From Stenopsyche tienmushanensis (taxonomy: Eukaryota; Arthropoda; Insecta; Trichoptera; Stenopsychidae): a stretch of 64,000 nucleotides of DNA. Positions 35,201-49,200 of the stretch are shown here, one piece after another. The stretch is taken from NCBI GenBank assembly GCA_008973525.1, contig WACJ01000130.1:682001-746000 (forward strand). Direction: 5' to 3'. Both the position numbers and the translations under genes were made by a program. The notes beneath the pieces are model-generated. The model was not told the DNA's origin. It saw only the letters and a program-made list of their open reading frames with translations, and did not search any database. Each line of letters starts with the position of its first letter. The first letter of the stretch is position 1.

Positions 35201-35620
35201 ACCTTATGGTCACACTCATATGTTTCATTCGTGTTTCTAATTTCATTGTACTTCATGCATAAAAATATCATAGAATATAAATATTAATCTGATTATAACG
35301 TAATTGGTAATTTTTACAAAATTGCCAACCCTCGCCATAAATCACATGAATAAGCCAGTTGTATAAGACTGCTTATTTAAATACTTTACAAATCGTTAAT
35401 CACTTCCTGCATGATGTCAATATATTGTAATCATATTGTTTGAAATGTCTTGTAATATTCTACATTTACGTCATTGATATAATTTTTTACAAACCATACA
35501 TAATTCCTTTAATAAAATAGATATATTGGTGGGAATTTTACTTAAATAAGAATCGGCATGAAAGCTTAACTGAAGTTATGGATCATGTATCAAATAGAAA
35601 TTTTATTCTTAAATATTTAT
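32240..35620. other. AT-rich DNA with no recognised gene
   Basis: A GC-richer patch at 32880-33060 is open on both strands (69 codons on plus, about 55 on minus, with RTRVLHLVIAWFGMR on minus) but I recognise neither. A second patch at 34190-34620 has broken frames and no named domain. Confidence 0.45.
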
Positions 35621-35628
35621 ATTTTTAA

Positions 35629-36113
35629 CCCTTCTGTCAATGAAATGTTTAAAGTCCTCCCGTCAATGAAGCAGCTAAACAAACTATCGTAAGAAATATA
35701 CTAATCTGGGTTTTACAGACATATGGTTCGAAAACATTTTCTAAAGCACAGACAAAAGAAAAATATGGGATTTTCCAAGCACATGATGCAAAAATGTAAA
35801 AATGCAGATCAGCGTAAGAAATATGATAATTTTTTTATGGAGCGAAAGGATTAAAATTTCTATACGAAATCCTATGAAAAAAATACGTATCTAGGTATGG
35901 CCAAACCTATTTTATTGGCTTTATGTACATAAATAGAAATATCATTTTTTTCTCGAAACACAAGGAACTCAATTTATTTATTAATTGTAAATTCTGCAAA
36001 ACTATTTAAAAGACAAAGTCAAAGATATTTGGTGAAATATATACATTTCTAGTATTAAAAAAACCATTGCAAAACCATAATGATCTGGCCAGACCATCTT
36101 ATTGACAGAAGGG
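35629..36113. mobile_element. piggyBac-like MITE, 485 bp
   Basis: TTAA flanks both ends (35625-35628 and 36114-36117), as expected for piggyBac. The ends are CCCTTCTGTCAATGAA and, reverse-complemented, CCCTTCTGTCAATAAG. A second CCxxxTGTCAATGAA-like copy lies just inside the left end (CTCCCGTCAATGAAGC), and a TGGCCAxACC...TTATTG unit is repeated near 35895 and 36090. There is no coding capacity, so it would need a transposase supplied in trans. Confidence 0.85.
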
Positions 36114-36117
36114 TTAA

Positions 36118-39100
36118 AGTGCATTATCCATTATGAAACGTAAACGATTTCCATGTCAAATGTTTCTAGTGATTTGATATAGTATTTCTCAATGCTTTCA
36201 AATAACTTCAATTGAAATTTTAAAGTAGGAAAGGATCTATAGCAGTTATCCCTAAATTTACTATACCTATGGACTCCTTCTTATAGGAATAACTTGATCG
36301 GTTTACCCCAAGTGAAATAACTCTACTGCATAATAGAAAAAATATAATTAAATTTAACTTTGTACATAGTAAATGACAATATAATTTTTATCATTTTCCA
36401 ATCAAAGTTGAGCAAATAATCCCACATTTAAGGCATTACTTTTGATTTTATAAGCTCGCGGATCCCTCAACTTTAGGATCCTGTGATCTACATATTTTAT
36501 TCACAATAAATTTTAGTCTTTGCCATAAGTAATATAAAACCTGAATCGAAATAATCGATCACAAATACGAATATGTAATTACAATCACGCTCATGTGTCC
36601 GATACGAATCATTATCACAAGCATTAAAGCACTAGCCCACTATTATACATCAACACTTGCTACCATATTTAATTAAAATCCATATTCTTGGACTTATAGC
36701 AGAGGCTTTATAACTTTGTTTTTTTTTTCTGTAATCCATGTCTTCAAAATGTAACTGTCGGTGTATTTTTATTAGAGCTATTTTAAAGACAAGCTTTGTA
36801 ATAAGCCTTTCGAGAAGGACATTTGCAATGATCAATCGAGTACATATGTTATCTTCTGATCTCATTTAAACAAAGGCCTCTTACTTCAGAAAACACTGAC
36901 CTAGAGCGATGTCTCATATCGTTATGCTCTAGTATTTTTAAGGACATAAAGACACGTGGCACGCGAGTTGCTTAACACACATGTTATAGCATCAATGAAT
37001 GTAACTAAATGCGATCGTTTTAATATGGAAATACCCAATTCTACGCACTATTTGTCGATTAATCGGCGTATGTATTCAGATGTAATTGACTGGATCGTTT
37101 CCAAAACAGGAAAGAACATCTTTGACCATTTGCATAGCTGTCTATTGTCGCCGTTGTGAAATCCCGACAAAGCTGGTGATTTGGTACTGTAAGAAGAGCA
37201 CCGCTGAAACAACATCCCTATATACCAGGGAACACGTGTATGACTCAATATTGATATATGTATGAGAATAATGTCGATTCGAAGCATTTGCATGATACAG
37301 TCGATATAAATAATTGATTCAGAAAGTCGATTGCAATGTGAACGCAATGGCCGTGAAAGCGACTGGTTTTATGGGCGACACAATTCATTTATTGATGGTT
37401 CCACTGGTCGATTGGGTGCGGCCAGATATGACATAACAACATTAAGAGGCCCTATGCATTTTTTAAATGTTGAATTTCCCACAAAAATACTATCTAATCC
37501 AACACAGACTAAGGTTAAACTAGATTTAATTTATGCTAATCTAGCTCAAAATTATGCACATTTTTAAAGCCACTTCAATTCAATCATTATCAGCCCAAGA
37601 GACTGATTGCAGGATAAAGGTCTTTTCAACTCGCTCACCTTCGTTCATGTCACCACTCTGATCTGGCTTAGAAATAAATACAAATTCAGAATGCAACTCA
37701 AACGTGATAATATTTGGCCAAAAAGAAGAAGATTACATTACAATGAAAACCTTATTGAAATATCATAAAATTGTGGCATTTTATGAAAGTAATTTTAGTT
37801 TAATTTAGTTAGTTTTGGTGAAGGGTATATACAATATTTTAACTTGCTAATTTTCAGCATAGTCTTTACTTCCCCTTTGGGGAGCATTAGAACTTTTCTA
37901 AAAAGCACTGGCGTGACTGAACATTTTATAGGACATTTAGGATCATTAGGTGAGGCTTAATATTTTTGTTGTCTCTTTTTGACGATTAAAATATTTAAAT
38001 TGGATAATAGCACAATACCTTATGGTAAAAAAATACTACTGAAAATTCAGGGCATCAAACATATTGTTATAAGACTATGACATTTTCGCAGCTGCAAGGC
38101 ATTCTTCATGAAAAGGATTCAAATTCTTGAACTATTTCATCATTTAATAATAGAACTAATACTAATTAAAACCATGAGTTGAGTGTTTTATAGTTAAAAA
38201 AATATGGCTAAATTTGTATAAAGAATATCCAGAAAAGGGATTTCACATTTATTGATTTACGCATAATTTGAAGGAAATGATTGGCAAAAAATTATTTTGT
38301 AAGAGGATATTTAATCGAAAAAGGTTAAATTATGCTCTGTTTGATCAATTTTAAGATTTTTTCTGTTATGTCTTATTCATTCTTACACAATTCCATCGAA
38401 TATATTATATCAATAAGATGTTTTGATATTGAAGATAGTGTGTCCTCCACTATAAGATTATGCAAGAATTGCACAAATTATGGCGTTTGCTGTTTTTAAG
38501 TTCGTCAATAATATACAATTAGCATAAAATAGCCTAATCAGTCAAATATTATTTTCAACCTATTATTCAAAAATATTATTTATGAGATTATGATGACATA
38601 TTATAAATAATCGATTATTATCATATGGATGATGGCTGTACAAAGTACGGGATTGAATCCTTTTTCGGTCAAATATTACCTTCAAATTTTTGCCTATCTT
38701 CTATCTTGGTCTTATCGCATAACATGCCCAATAATATTGTTTTATAATTATGCATTCTCATTCTCCATTTATAGTATACATTCTCCCATGTTTCAAACAA
38801 CAAAAAATAAATTCAGACAGCATATCGATCAAATACTGAGCATATTTTTGTTAATGCTTTTAATAGCATGGACATTCTTAGTTTTTGACGTCATTTATGT
38901 AGTTCGATTTCTCGAAATATGTTTTAAGCTCAATTAAACACATCTTTATTAACACACAAACGTCTTTATATACCGGTTTCGCCATAAAAATACGCAAATA
39001 CGACGAAACGGAACGGCTTGACATTTGGAATTATTTTCTCTCTTGTTTACATGTTCTATTAGCATAGTTTTCTCGTAGTGCTTCCTAAGTTTTGAAATGA

Positions 39101-42060
39101 GACTAATATACAGTTTTATGCTCCTCTTGAGTTGATATAACAGTCTCAAATGGGACGATTCGGAAGATGGTGTTAATAGATGCAAATTTGTTCATATGTG
39201 GAACTTGGATGCATTCGTGAGCAAATTACCTAGCTCCAGTATGAATTTCAAGCAAGTCGTCTTCTGATATAATCACTATCGCTAATAGCATTCGTTAAAG
39301 CAACTAGTGGGGTATATTTAAATATACAAGTATTGATAATATCCTATTTTTAGAGAATATGGGCGGCCTGTGTATGAAGATTACTCCACAAAGGCAGTAT
39401 ATCGATTTGACTTTCGAGTCTGACTAATGTATTTTACCGGTGAAACGGCACATTTTATTTGACCCAGGCTAAAAGTTATTCATAGCACATAAGTAAATAC
39501 ATATCAAATACTAAGAGAAGATGAAATGAAATTGAACATATAAGATGTAGATATAAACATAGCATAGAATCATTTCACTCCTGATTAGATCCTCACATTC
39601 ATATAATCACTCGCTGCTTCGAAATATTGATGAATCCCTTATAACCAATCGTTTTGTTGGTTGGTATTGGCAATCTGTTGGATTTATTTGCTTCTGTTTT
39701 TTTGCGAAATCTTATAAACTTTCCAACAAACATATAGAAATTTGTAAACATTACCGTCAAGGAACTTGTCAACCAATTCACAGTATTTATTATTTGAATT
39801 TATTCACAAATATCACATTTTTTAATTAGGATTGAGTGTATTCTGCACCTTAAAATTAATTTAATAAACTCATGTTTATCTCAAACGCTGCTATCAGTGG
39901 TTTGACAGTTTCAATGGATTGAATAACACATCCGATAAAATGTATAACTTTAAATTTTAGTGGTTATAATTCCTCAATTATTATATTTAATGTTAGATCT
40001 TAACAATATTATTTTATAATTTTATGACTGTTTTTAAAAAATATTTTTAAAATGAGTACGCCATTATGACGCATTAATTTTCAACTCATTTTGATCATTA
40101 AATTTGATTAACCATAATTTTCGACAATGGTCCATAGTCATTTTATGTATCATTAGAGCATTTTAAAAATCGTTTATAATCTTAAATAATTAACAAATCT
40201 AGTTTTTCTTGCTTATTATGATTGGTCTTGAAGTAGCTAATTAGCGACCTAGACTTGCCTTATGTCACTTGACAAGCCCGATAAAACATGTTACATGTTA
40301 ACGCAATAAATATCCTTCTGGTTTGTAATCAGGAGAATTGTTAATTGTTAAGCCTTGAGGCTTCCGTTTATATATATATATATTTTGAGTGCAATAAAAA
40401 TGCCGATAGATTCGTTTTCGCAATTAAACAAAGCCAAAAAATGCACCGACAACACTATATCAAGTGTTGTACTGGAACATTTCTATATGGATTGATTATA
40501 AAATTAGACGTAAATAGCAACAGAAGGTTGACAGGCCTAAAGGCAAACACTTTATAATACTTTCTAAAATCATAGTACAGCCATTGGCATACATTGCTAA
40601 GCAAAACTTAGCTATTGTTACCATCTAGCGATTGTTGTAATTGTTGGACTCTAACTTTTTCTCACGATCACTGAAGACCTCTGCTCTGAGGTTACTACTC
40701 TTCAGGTCCAATTTAAATATACTAGGTCCTCAAAAAATATCTCGATCTATTCAGCTGTTATTTGACATTAAGTGCCAAATTATTTTTTATTTATATTATA
40801 ATCGTAAACACCTGTTATTACGTAGTAAAATATCGACAAATTTACTTTGCTAAAAACAAATTTAAAGCCTTTTTTGCATTTCATACGAGTCAAAGTTCAA
40901 TTAACGGCGTCTTACATCATCACATTGATTGTATAAATTTAATAATCGTACAAACGTGATTAAAATCTTATGGTCCAGATAGCTGTAAACTCATTATTCG
41001 CCATATAATTGTTATATCATAAATTTCATTTTCATAAAGATCATCACCGACCCGGAGTCATTTTAGTCAACGGGTCAACTCTAGGCAGGTTTTAGCAGCA
41101 GGTTGCAACATCGGCGAAAGGAAAGAACTGAATATGTCAGGGATTCTCAAACAGCATGTGGCAATCAACTTCCAGCACGTATTGTATAGATCAAACACAA
41201 AGACAATATTATTACTTCGAAATAATTACTATATTTATTTCAACTCATCCGACACAATGGCCGACACATACATATTTTCTACATTACGTCGATATTTTTT
41301 CGTTGATAAAATCAAATAATAGATTGCGGACTGAATGCGCAAAAAACGTTTCATCACGCCAAAGTAGATGGTATTCCACGATCTTGGATGTAATCGGATA
41401 TTGTAGCGACGAAATGCACATTTTTTATTCAATGGTTCCAATTAGCGCTCGGGTCAAAGTTGTCCAAGACGATAGAATTGCATTCGGGTAATTGCAAGAA
41501 TTCATGGAAGTCGTGCATGCCAGATATTACACAAATAAGAAAAAACAACAAGATACGACAGCCTCTGGCGTGGAATGTGATTTACGGCAAAAATTCATAT
41601 CATTGACCAAATGCTTCCATAAATTCTCCAAACGCTCGAAGATTGCTTTTATGACGATCGAAGGATACACTCTAATCGATGAAATTTAAGACTTTTCAAT
41701 GAGCTATTTTATGAGGGCCATTATTTTGGCTGTCATCTAGTTAGCCAGTCGTGACACGTTAAAATTGCAAACAAAAAATCTTATTTTAGCTAATGTTTTA
41801 AAGTGAGACAGGTGATAAATTCCATATGCGTCGTGATACATTTTATTGTTGCCATTATGCGCTATTTGCTATACAAAAACTAGCTTAATTCTTTCGGTTT
41901 TCTTTAAAAATATGCATTTTTATTGTAGTTAAGAAACAAGCATCATCCTTATCGATTTGAAGAGTTTGTTTCTTTAATCTTGACCTATGTATATAACACC
42001 TCATATTGGAGTGTTACCTCATCAAAGGGGAAAAAAATTAAAATTAATTAATATTTTTCA
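36118..42060. other. AT-rich DNA with no recognised gene
   Basis: Open frames at 36650-36865 and 37048-37347 (minus) and 37331-37567, 38629-38937, 41156-41491 and 41492-41689 (plus) carry no domain I recognise. The last two form one frame separated by a single TAA at 41489-41491 and are described among the findings. Confidence 0.45.
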
Positions 42061-42065
42061 GGCAC

Positions 42066-42102
42066 GGATAATTGTCAAACCGGATAATCGAGAGTACACT
42101 GT
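42066..42102. repeat. Remnant end of a pogo-like element
   Basis: CCGGATAATCGAGAGTACAC, followed by TGTA, is the reverse complement of a CAGTGTACTCTCGATTATCC end, close in style to the pogo-like ends at 30296 and 31697. A second CGGATAAT unit lies just before it. TA follows the end. No opposite end was found in the preceding kilobase. Confidence 0.5.
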
Positions 42103-42667
42103 AAATGTTAAAATCCTTGATACAATGGCGCTGCAGGCTTCATTTCATTTTGCGTAACCTAATACGGCACAATCTTCTAATCTTCTGCATATTATGACAC
42201 GAGACTGATGGCAGTACAAGGATAATTTAATAGACAATGTATAACACAGCATTCTTGTAATTTATTTCCTTTGTACTGTGCCATAAAGCAATACACTTTC
42301 CAGTATTATGGTAAGATTGAATTAATCTCGATCATAATAATATGGTTTTGCACGCCAAATGATTTTATATATTTTATTCTTCTTGTTATAGAGTATATCC
42401 AATATTGGATAACAGCAATCTTTATAAGAAACTCTTCTAGGGATAAAATATTTTAATAAAGTTTTATTATATTGCCCTCCACATATGGCTAAACCAGGAT
42501 ATGATTAGATAATTATAAATCATTATGTAAGAGAGAATCTACTATTGAATAGCAAAAATAGCATTATTTATACATAACATTTTGATTATTGCTGTAAATT
42601 CAACTACTTATAAGCGGCCCTGCCCAACTCTATAGATTGTCTCCATAAAATTATTGGAAAATTCATA

Positions 42668-43270
42668 CTATAAAATGAATGTAATTTTATCCCAAGATAA
42701 TAGAAACTTGCTTGAAACAGCAATATGCAGCAACAAGTGATCATGAAAATGTGGAGATCTATTTAAATCATAAATTTGACCACAATGATCACTATCATTA
42801 TAATTTTGGATCAACATATGAAAAAAAATACGGAAATATTCCATCCTAATGTATTGATTTATACGGTCATAACATAGATGCAAAAGTAATTCAATTTCAG
42901 ACCTTGAATATTTTAACAAGGATGGAAACATATTGCGAAGTGCCATGTTCATATAGCGTGCTATATGTTCATCAATAGACTCAACAACATCATCCAGTTT
43001 AAAGACAATTATATCAAGCAATTAACCCTGATTCATAAATTACAAATATTTTCTAACATTGCTCATTGATGCTCTGATGGGAACATTTAAATGGCTTTTT
43101 TACGAAATATACTCCTCCATACATCTAAAGTATATATGAGTTTATGATTGTTCAATAAAATAAAACATCTATGAATAGCAAAGCTAGTAAGTCCTTATTA
43201 TGTTCTTTCTTTAAAGTCCTTATGACATCCATAAAAGCATGATCTTTAATGTACCGTATCCTATATCAGA
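42668..43270 (-). pseudogene. Coding-like minus-strand segment, unidentified, probably broken
   Basis: From 43021 down to 42668 the minus strand is open for 117 codons with protein-like composition (VVESIDEHIARYMNMALRN, then FPSLLKYSRSEIELLLHLC). Upstream, 43235-43090 also looks coding (HAFMDVIRTLKKEHNKDLL, then LDVWRSIFRKKAI), but stops and at least one frameshift separate the pieces. No splice sites explain the breaks. I infer a decayed gene copy or transposon ORF; I do not recognise the family. Confidence 0.3.
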
Positions 43271-43859
43271 CATAGGAGATCTTAATATGGTGTTTTCCAT
43301 TGCCTTCCACACGTGGTAAAGTAAATATAGAATTATTTGGAAAGGTAGAAGAAGAGAAAATCTATAAATGAGTAGCGAACTTATAATTATATATAAATGA
43401 TAATTTAATTATTTTTGCAAATTCCATCATTCACTCACGGGAGTCCCTAACCCTATAGTAGAACTTTAAAACAGTGTTTGATTTAAAATTCGAATTTATC
43501 AACTTTCTCAAATTTCTTAATGTAGTAATTGTGTTGTGAAATGAATCTTGTTTGTTCCATAATTTGTTCATATTTCTACAAAATTGTAATTCAAAATTCA
43601 ATTGGTTATTTTTTGAAAATCAGCAACTTTCTAAAAAAACGTGATCAATGGCTATTATTACTTTTACAATCAATATATTCCTTAATAGCGATACTCATAA
43701 AATATATAATCTATTTATTTATGATCTAGTTAACTCCATACAAAGTGATATAAATATTCAATCGCAAATCTAAAAAAAATACGTTTACCGAATCTAATGG
43801 AGTTAAATACATGCCATTTATTTTCAGATCAAGCCCACAATATTTCAAATGTCATGTAA

Positions 43860-44300
43860 TTATTTTCACCGTGATTTACTCATGCGAAATTGATTTTAAG
43901 CGAATTAAACGATCGTGAATTTGAACTGAATTTTTCACGAATTATTCACGTTACGTTTCGAAACCAACTAGGCGTCGACTTATAAGTACCGGATCGTGAA
44001 TCGGTCCATCGTCGTTTCGATTAAATGAAATTATTCTGCTTAAAACGTTTCAGTATCGTAATCGATACTTGATTTTCGTACTCGTGTTTCAATCTTTTTG
44101 CGCCACGCTGTCAAAATTCGAATGAATAATTGATGGGATTGCGAAGCGAAGTGATTCTTATTATTCACGCGTGTTTCAGCTGTCGAATGTGAACTGTCAA
44201 AAACGACCTTTAAATTGAGATAAAAATCTTCTCGGATGCTTGATATTTGCGAATTGGCAATTATTTCGTGGAAATGTATCAAAATTTTATCGGGGCTTTA
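43860..44300. promoter_or_regulatory. CpG-rich patch with repeated ATTCACG motifs
   Basis: TCGTGAAT or its complement ATTCACG occurs near 43913, 43938, 43946, 43993 and 44163, in a stretch with many CG pairs in otherwise CG-poor DNA. It has no coding frame of note (the minus ORF 44040-44282 is unrecognised). A cluster of one motif could be an enhancer or promoter, or derive from an old repeat. Confidence 0.25.
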
Positions 44301-44309
44301 TGGCGATTA

Positions 44310-46070
44310 ATATGTCAGTTTCGATCGATATTTATGTTTTTTGGTCGGATAATGAATTGGATAAAATTGATGGCATGAAGTTTGTTAAATTGTTTGCGAG
44401 TATATTATGTGGATGACGGATGTGGATGGGTTGTTCAACTATTAAGGCTTTCAAGGTCTAAACACATCTGTTTACCCAATCTGCGATTTGTTTTATAGCG
44501 CTGAATATAACATTGAAAATGAGCTATTAAAAAATAATTATCGGACGTTGAAAAAATGAGCGTGGTGCTAACATGTTGTGTATCGTCCTTCGGATTATGT
44601 AAGATTTATAAAATTGTAATTGCTTGGAATTAGTCATCAGGAATTGATATGGTCATATACTTTTATTGCGAATTTCTTAAGTATCAATCGCTTTACGACC
44701 AATTTAAAATGAGTACTTGACCTCATGAAAATATTTCAACCACATAATTTCGGCTATAAATATTATGTTGAGCTCTGGTGAGATGAGATAATAACTACTT
44801 GTCTTTAATGTTACCATTTAGATGTAATATTTCCAGCTGGCGTAATTAACATCAGCAAACCAGAAGCGCCTGAAATCTTCGTGATTTCTAAGGTCATCAT
44901 TATCGCCGTTCAAAAAGCTAATAATGAAAAAACTCAGTGTTGAATCGGCGTGCAGATTAGTGGCTGTTGAATAAATTCGTTTCTCTTCAAACGGAGGAAA
45001 CGGATGTAAGGTCGGATGAGCACGGCACTAATCAAATGCTCACGGAAAATTGTGACTGATGCATAGCCAATTTCAAAACCAACACACGTATACTCGAAAA
45101 AAAATGGTTGGATATTACCGCATAGTCATGGTTGCTGAGCTGTAAATCATATCCAACAGACAATATTGTGATTGCGAATCACATTGTTCGATGGCACGGC
45201 GAAGTGCTCTCTTTGTGGTCCGGCCGGAACTCTTTTGAAGTACCATTTCAATTGATATGTTATACTCGCATAATGCATGTCCATTTAGTCCTGCTTTAAT
45301 TCTGTCAATGCAGTGGTTCCCAATCAATGCGAATTCATATAGAGCCCTAAGTAGTATAAAAATATTCTATCTGCATGTAATAAGTATCCCTGCGTATTAT
45401 TTCATTCAATCCTGTGATAAAGAACATTTGTATTATAAGAAATAAACGCGAATGATACAAATATAGCGTAGCTACAGGGATATTTTGCACCCATTTCTAC
45501 AAAGTATCGTATCCCATCGTGGTTTTGCGAGACCTCAAGAAGAAAGACGAGGGTGTCCGACCCATCAGAAGAGCTACTTTCAACAATCGATGGTTTTTCT
45601 TGCCTTCATAGAGGGAAAGCGAATTTTTATTCATTTCATATTCAAAATAAAATGCATCAAATATGGCCGCATTGACTGGACAAATCCGAGGTTCACAACA
45701 ACAACAGAATTAGTCTTTTTGCTATTCGAGAAAAGCGCATTTTCCTGCAACCCCAGACTCTCGACCGGCTTTAATATTTAACTTTAGAATATTGCATTAC
45801 CTCTGATGATACGATATTATATTACACGCGCTCCAAACAGATCATGTTTGATAGAGTGGTGGCTTAAATAAATAAATATATCGTGAGAGTCAGCAAATCG
45901 CGTTAATAATTCAAAAGAAAGGGCAAATTTACTCCGCCCTCTCCATAATGTTGATATATATAAATGCATATTATTTGATCCCAGAATCCCCATCCAAATG
46001 ACAGAATTATCAGAGTATCGCCATTCGCCCGATGATTTTATTATGAACATAATACAATTGACTTATTAAC
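44310..46070. other. Intergenic DNA with no recognised gene
   Basis: It includes GC-richer patches at 45110-45330 and 45480-45780 with unrecognised open frames (70 codons minus, 98 codons plus). A CAGTGGTTCCCAATCAATG string at 45310 resembles an hAT end but has no partner. Confidence 0.4.
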
Positions 46071-46077
46071 AAGACAC

Positions 46078-46260
46078 AGTTTTTTTACATCAAGTTAAAC
46101 CTTTTTTAGACCAAGTTAGGATCACCATTAAGCATAGTAATTGGATTTTTTACATATAAGGTAAAAATCATCTTATATGCTTAAGAAAATACACCATTTA
46201 ATTTAGAGTATAAAATATTTCATCCGACATCTGATGGTTTAACTTGAAGTAAAAAAAACT
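46078..46260. mobile_element. Short hairpin MITE, about 183 bp
   Basis: AGTTTTTTTACATCAAGTT, continuing AAACC (46078-46101), is inverted at 46236-46260 as GGTTTAACTTGAAGT followed by a run of A and CT, about 24 bp with few mismatches. The interior is AT-rich and non-coding. The target duplication is not clear, so the superfamily is unknown. Confidence 0.6.
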
Positions 46261-46269
46261 CTAAAAGAT

Positions 46270-49200
46270 TGAAAGACTCCTCCCTTAATATGTTTATTGT
46301 ATTTAAAAGCGTCTTCAAATTTTAATGTAGCGTCATATTATGTATATCCATATCAAAGTGAAGCTTGGACAATTAAGTAACCTTGTGCATGCATATTGAT
46401 TTTATTTTAAAAAACAATGCGAAATTAAAAAAACACCTTTTTCAAGGTAAATTATTTGATTTGATCAGATAAGTCATGGAATAATCAAATAAATGTAGTT
46501 ATTTCAAGTGAACGGCTGCTTGATTCAATTAAATGGAATATTTAAATGCAGAAAAATTGTATTTGAACCTTTATTGAAGAAGGTTGAAGACAAAGTATTC
46601 TTGTAAAAAAATGGATTAATAATGATTAACGAAAATATTATACACGGACGAATGTTGGCAAAAGCATGACACAAATGTGAATTTGTAACAATTGTCAATG
46701 AAATGTATTAAAAAAAGCTCCATATTGACATAAATTAAAATATTGATTAGAGCTTTTAATTATTTTCCAGTTAAAAGCATAATATAAAATCATCAGTCCC
46801 AATGTATTACAATAGTTTGATGAATGTAAAAAGATGATTTGAATTTTCTGAAGCAAAACATTGTCCCATTTCTCATCTATTCTTTGCAAATAAATTAGTA
46901 TAATATGCGATTATATTAGAAGACCTTATTACTCGATTTATCCCAGCATTCTTCGGAACAATGCAAAATATAAAGGATTAACGCCGCACAGATGTGGGTC
47001 AAGTATTCATCAAATTAATTGAAAAGATTTTTTTCATCCATTATACGATACAATTATGTTGACCACAATTACGTACCACTTCTGAATTAATTTCATCTAG
47101 GGCATTAGTATTCGGAAATGCTGCATTTTGAGGATAATTGTGGTGGATGCCCAAGGTGTTGGTGAAGGCTTTCAAAATACTAATGAAAGGAAATGAAAAA
47201 GCTCACTTTCAATTGGTATTCTCAGGCGTCTATTGAAAATGTTTTACCTATAATGACTGTATCTTATTTGAATATGAAATGAAGCAATCTTCCCTCGTAT
47301 TGACTACGCTAAATACACGCCGCGTCCCACAGATGTGTCATTGAGGATGGACATAGCGACTGAGATAAATGACTCTTTGAGTAATCGATCTCGGCACCTT
47401 TGTTCAGATTTTTCTGACGTGTCCGGATAATCTTATGGCAATGGACATCGTGGACGACAATTAAATTTATGACTTGTGTGAAAATGAACCATCAGCACAA
47501 TGCAGAAAAGAATCCTGCTTGCAGACGGATGCGTACTCTTGATGGACTGATTGCATCGTTGATGTGACGATTGACTTGCAAATCTATTTGGAACAACAAA
47601 AAAACTCTTGAATCGTGAATTTAATTATTTTCAACCACGAACAGCTTTAAGTCTAACATGACCATATTGTGTCGCCATTGATATTTCTTGTTGTTTATAT
47701 GCATAATCAAGTATGACATCTAAGGTTTTATATACGATATCTAATGTGTAATAAATATATATAATTTTCTAGTTTATACTTTGAAGATTCCCACAAATCG
47801 TAATCTCAAAGGGTCAGGTCAAAACATCTTAGCATCCAAGAATGCCACTCCTCTTAGATATTTATCTGCTCGTTGAATTAAACCATTGTTGGATTTCTTG
47901 ATTTTCAATAAAACAAACGCTGCATTAAGAGTTACAAAACTTAGCTAGACATCTTGATTAATTTCCCAAAACTATAAAATTAGGACATCGGAAACTCCCT
48001 TATAATTACAGCATGATAGATGGGTGCAACCAAAATAAAACAGATCTAAGGCAGCCGTCTCTATAGAAATAAGTACCAATTATGATGAAAAAACGATCGA
48101 AATATAGCAATGAGATCATTCTGATTCTAAGAAATGATATCTGATACAATTCCTGATATGTTTTTTTTTATTATTTTACGTGTTAAAAATGCAGTAATAC
48201 AAGGGTCATTTAAAAAGTTCCCAATCCGATAATGTATATATCAATATAATCTCGCTAAACTTCAGCATAATTATATCTTCTACGGTAGTCCATCATTTAA
48301 AGAAAGCTCTTTGCTACTTTACAATATTTTGATATTGGAATCATAACAGTGCTAAGTAATATAGATCAGGTCGTAGAATAATACTTAGATTCGATGATTT
48401 TTAACACTGATAAGATATTTATAATCACCTATGTGATTGTCTTAAAAAATCTGCATTCAATAGCATTTGTGATCAAACCGATGGTCTTCGCATTATATCT
48501 ATTCTATTCTATTCGCATCTAATTCTTCAGTTAGGGCAATAAATATTCGTTCATCTAAGATGCCTCTATCTTTAATTGATGATCTTCTGATCATGTTTAA
48601 GTCTGGCCATCCATATTTATGCGCAATGTAAAAAAACCAAAATTATTCAGAAACTTTTGGTAAATTCGCAGAAACATGTCTTCTTAATAACGTATCACTT
48701 CCATTGCCTACGTGATAAAGGACACAAATTCAACAGATCCTGTTGATTTTTACCGACAATTCACGATATAATCGAAGAACGAATACCAATGAAGAGTTTT
48801 TAAGATATGGAAGCCGTACATAAATATTTATAAAGCGCCTATATTGGCGGTACTTACAGGGTCGGAAAGTCAATTATTTTCAGTCCGTTACTTGCAATGT
48901 GAGTATATCATTAAACTCAATTTTAGTCATGGATATTTTAGCTTTTAAGCTCCATTACATTGTATAGATAATTTATGCTGAGGTGCAAGACAAGAATTAT
49001 AGGGAGTATCAAAGCTATAACTCCAAGTTAAAAAGCTGTAATGCTAAGAACGTGATTAAGCACACTCATTACCGATTATAATGCATGTGCCATTGGATTT
49101 GAATGCATTTTATCATATTTTTAAAAATAAAATCGAATTAGTTGCTATATCAATTCATTTCACGATTTTTTTGCGATAGGGTCAAAAAATATCTGTAGAT

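Noticed and set aside
40371..40384. TA microsatellite as a feature
   Set aside because: Only about seven dinucleotide units, ordinary for this AT-rich DNA.
41140..41165. hAT-type end CAGGGATTCTCAAACAG
   Set aside because: No inverted partner or target duplication was found downstream; probably coincidence or an isolated end.
45300..45330. hAT-type end CAGTGGTTCCCAATC
   Set aside because: No inverted partner or 8-bp duplication could be found within 2 kb.
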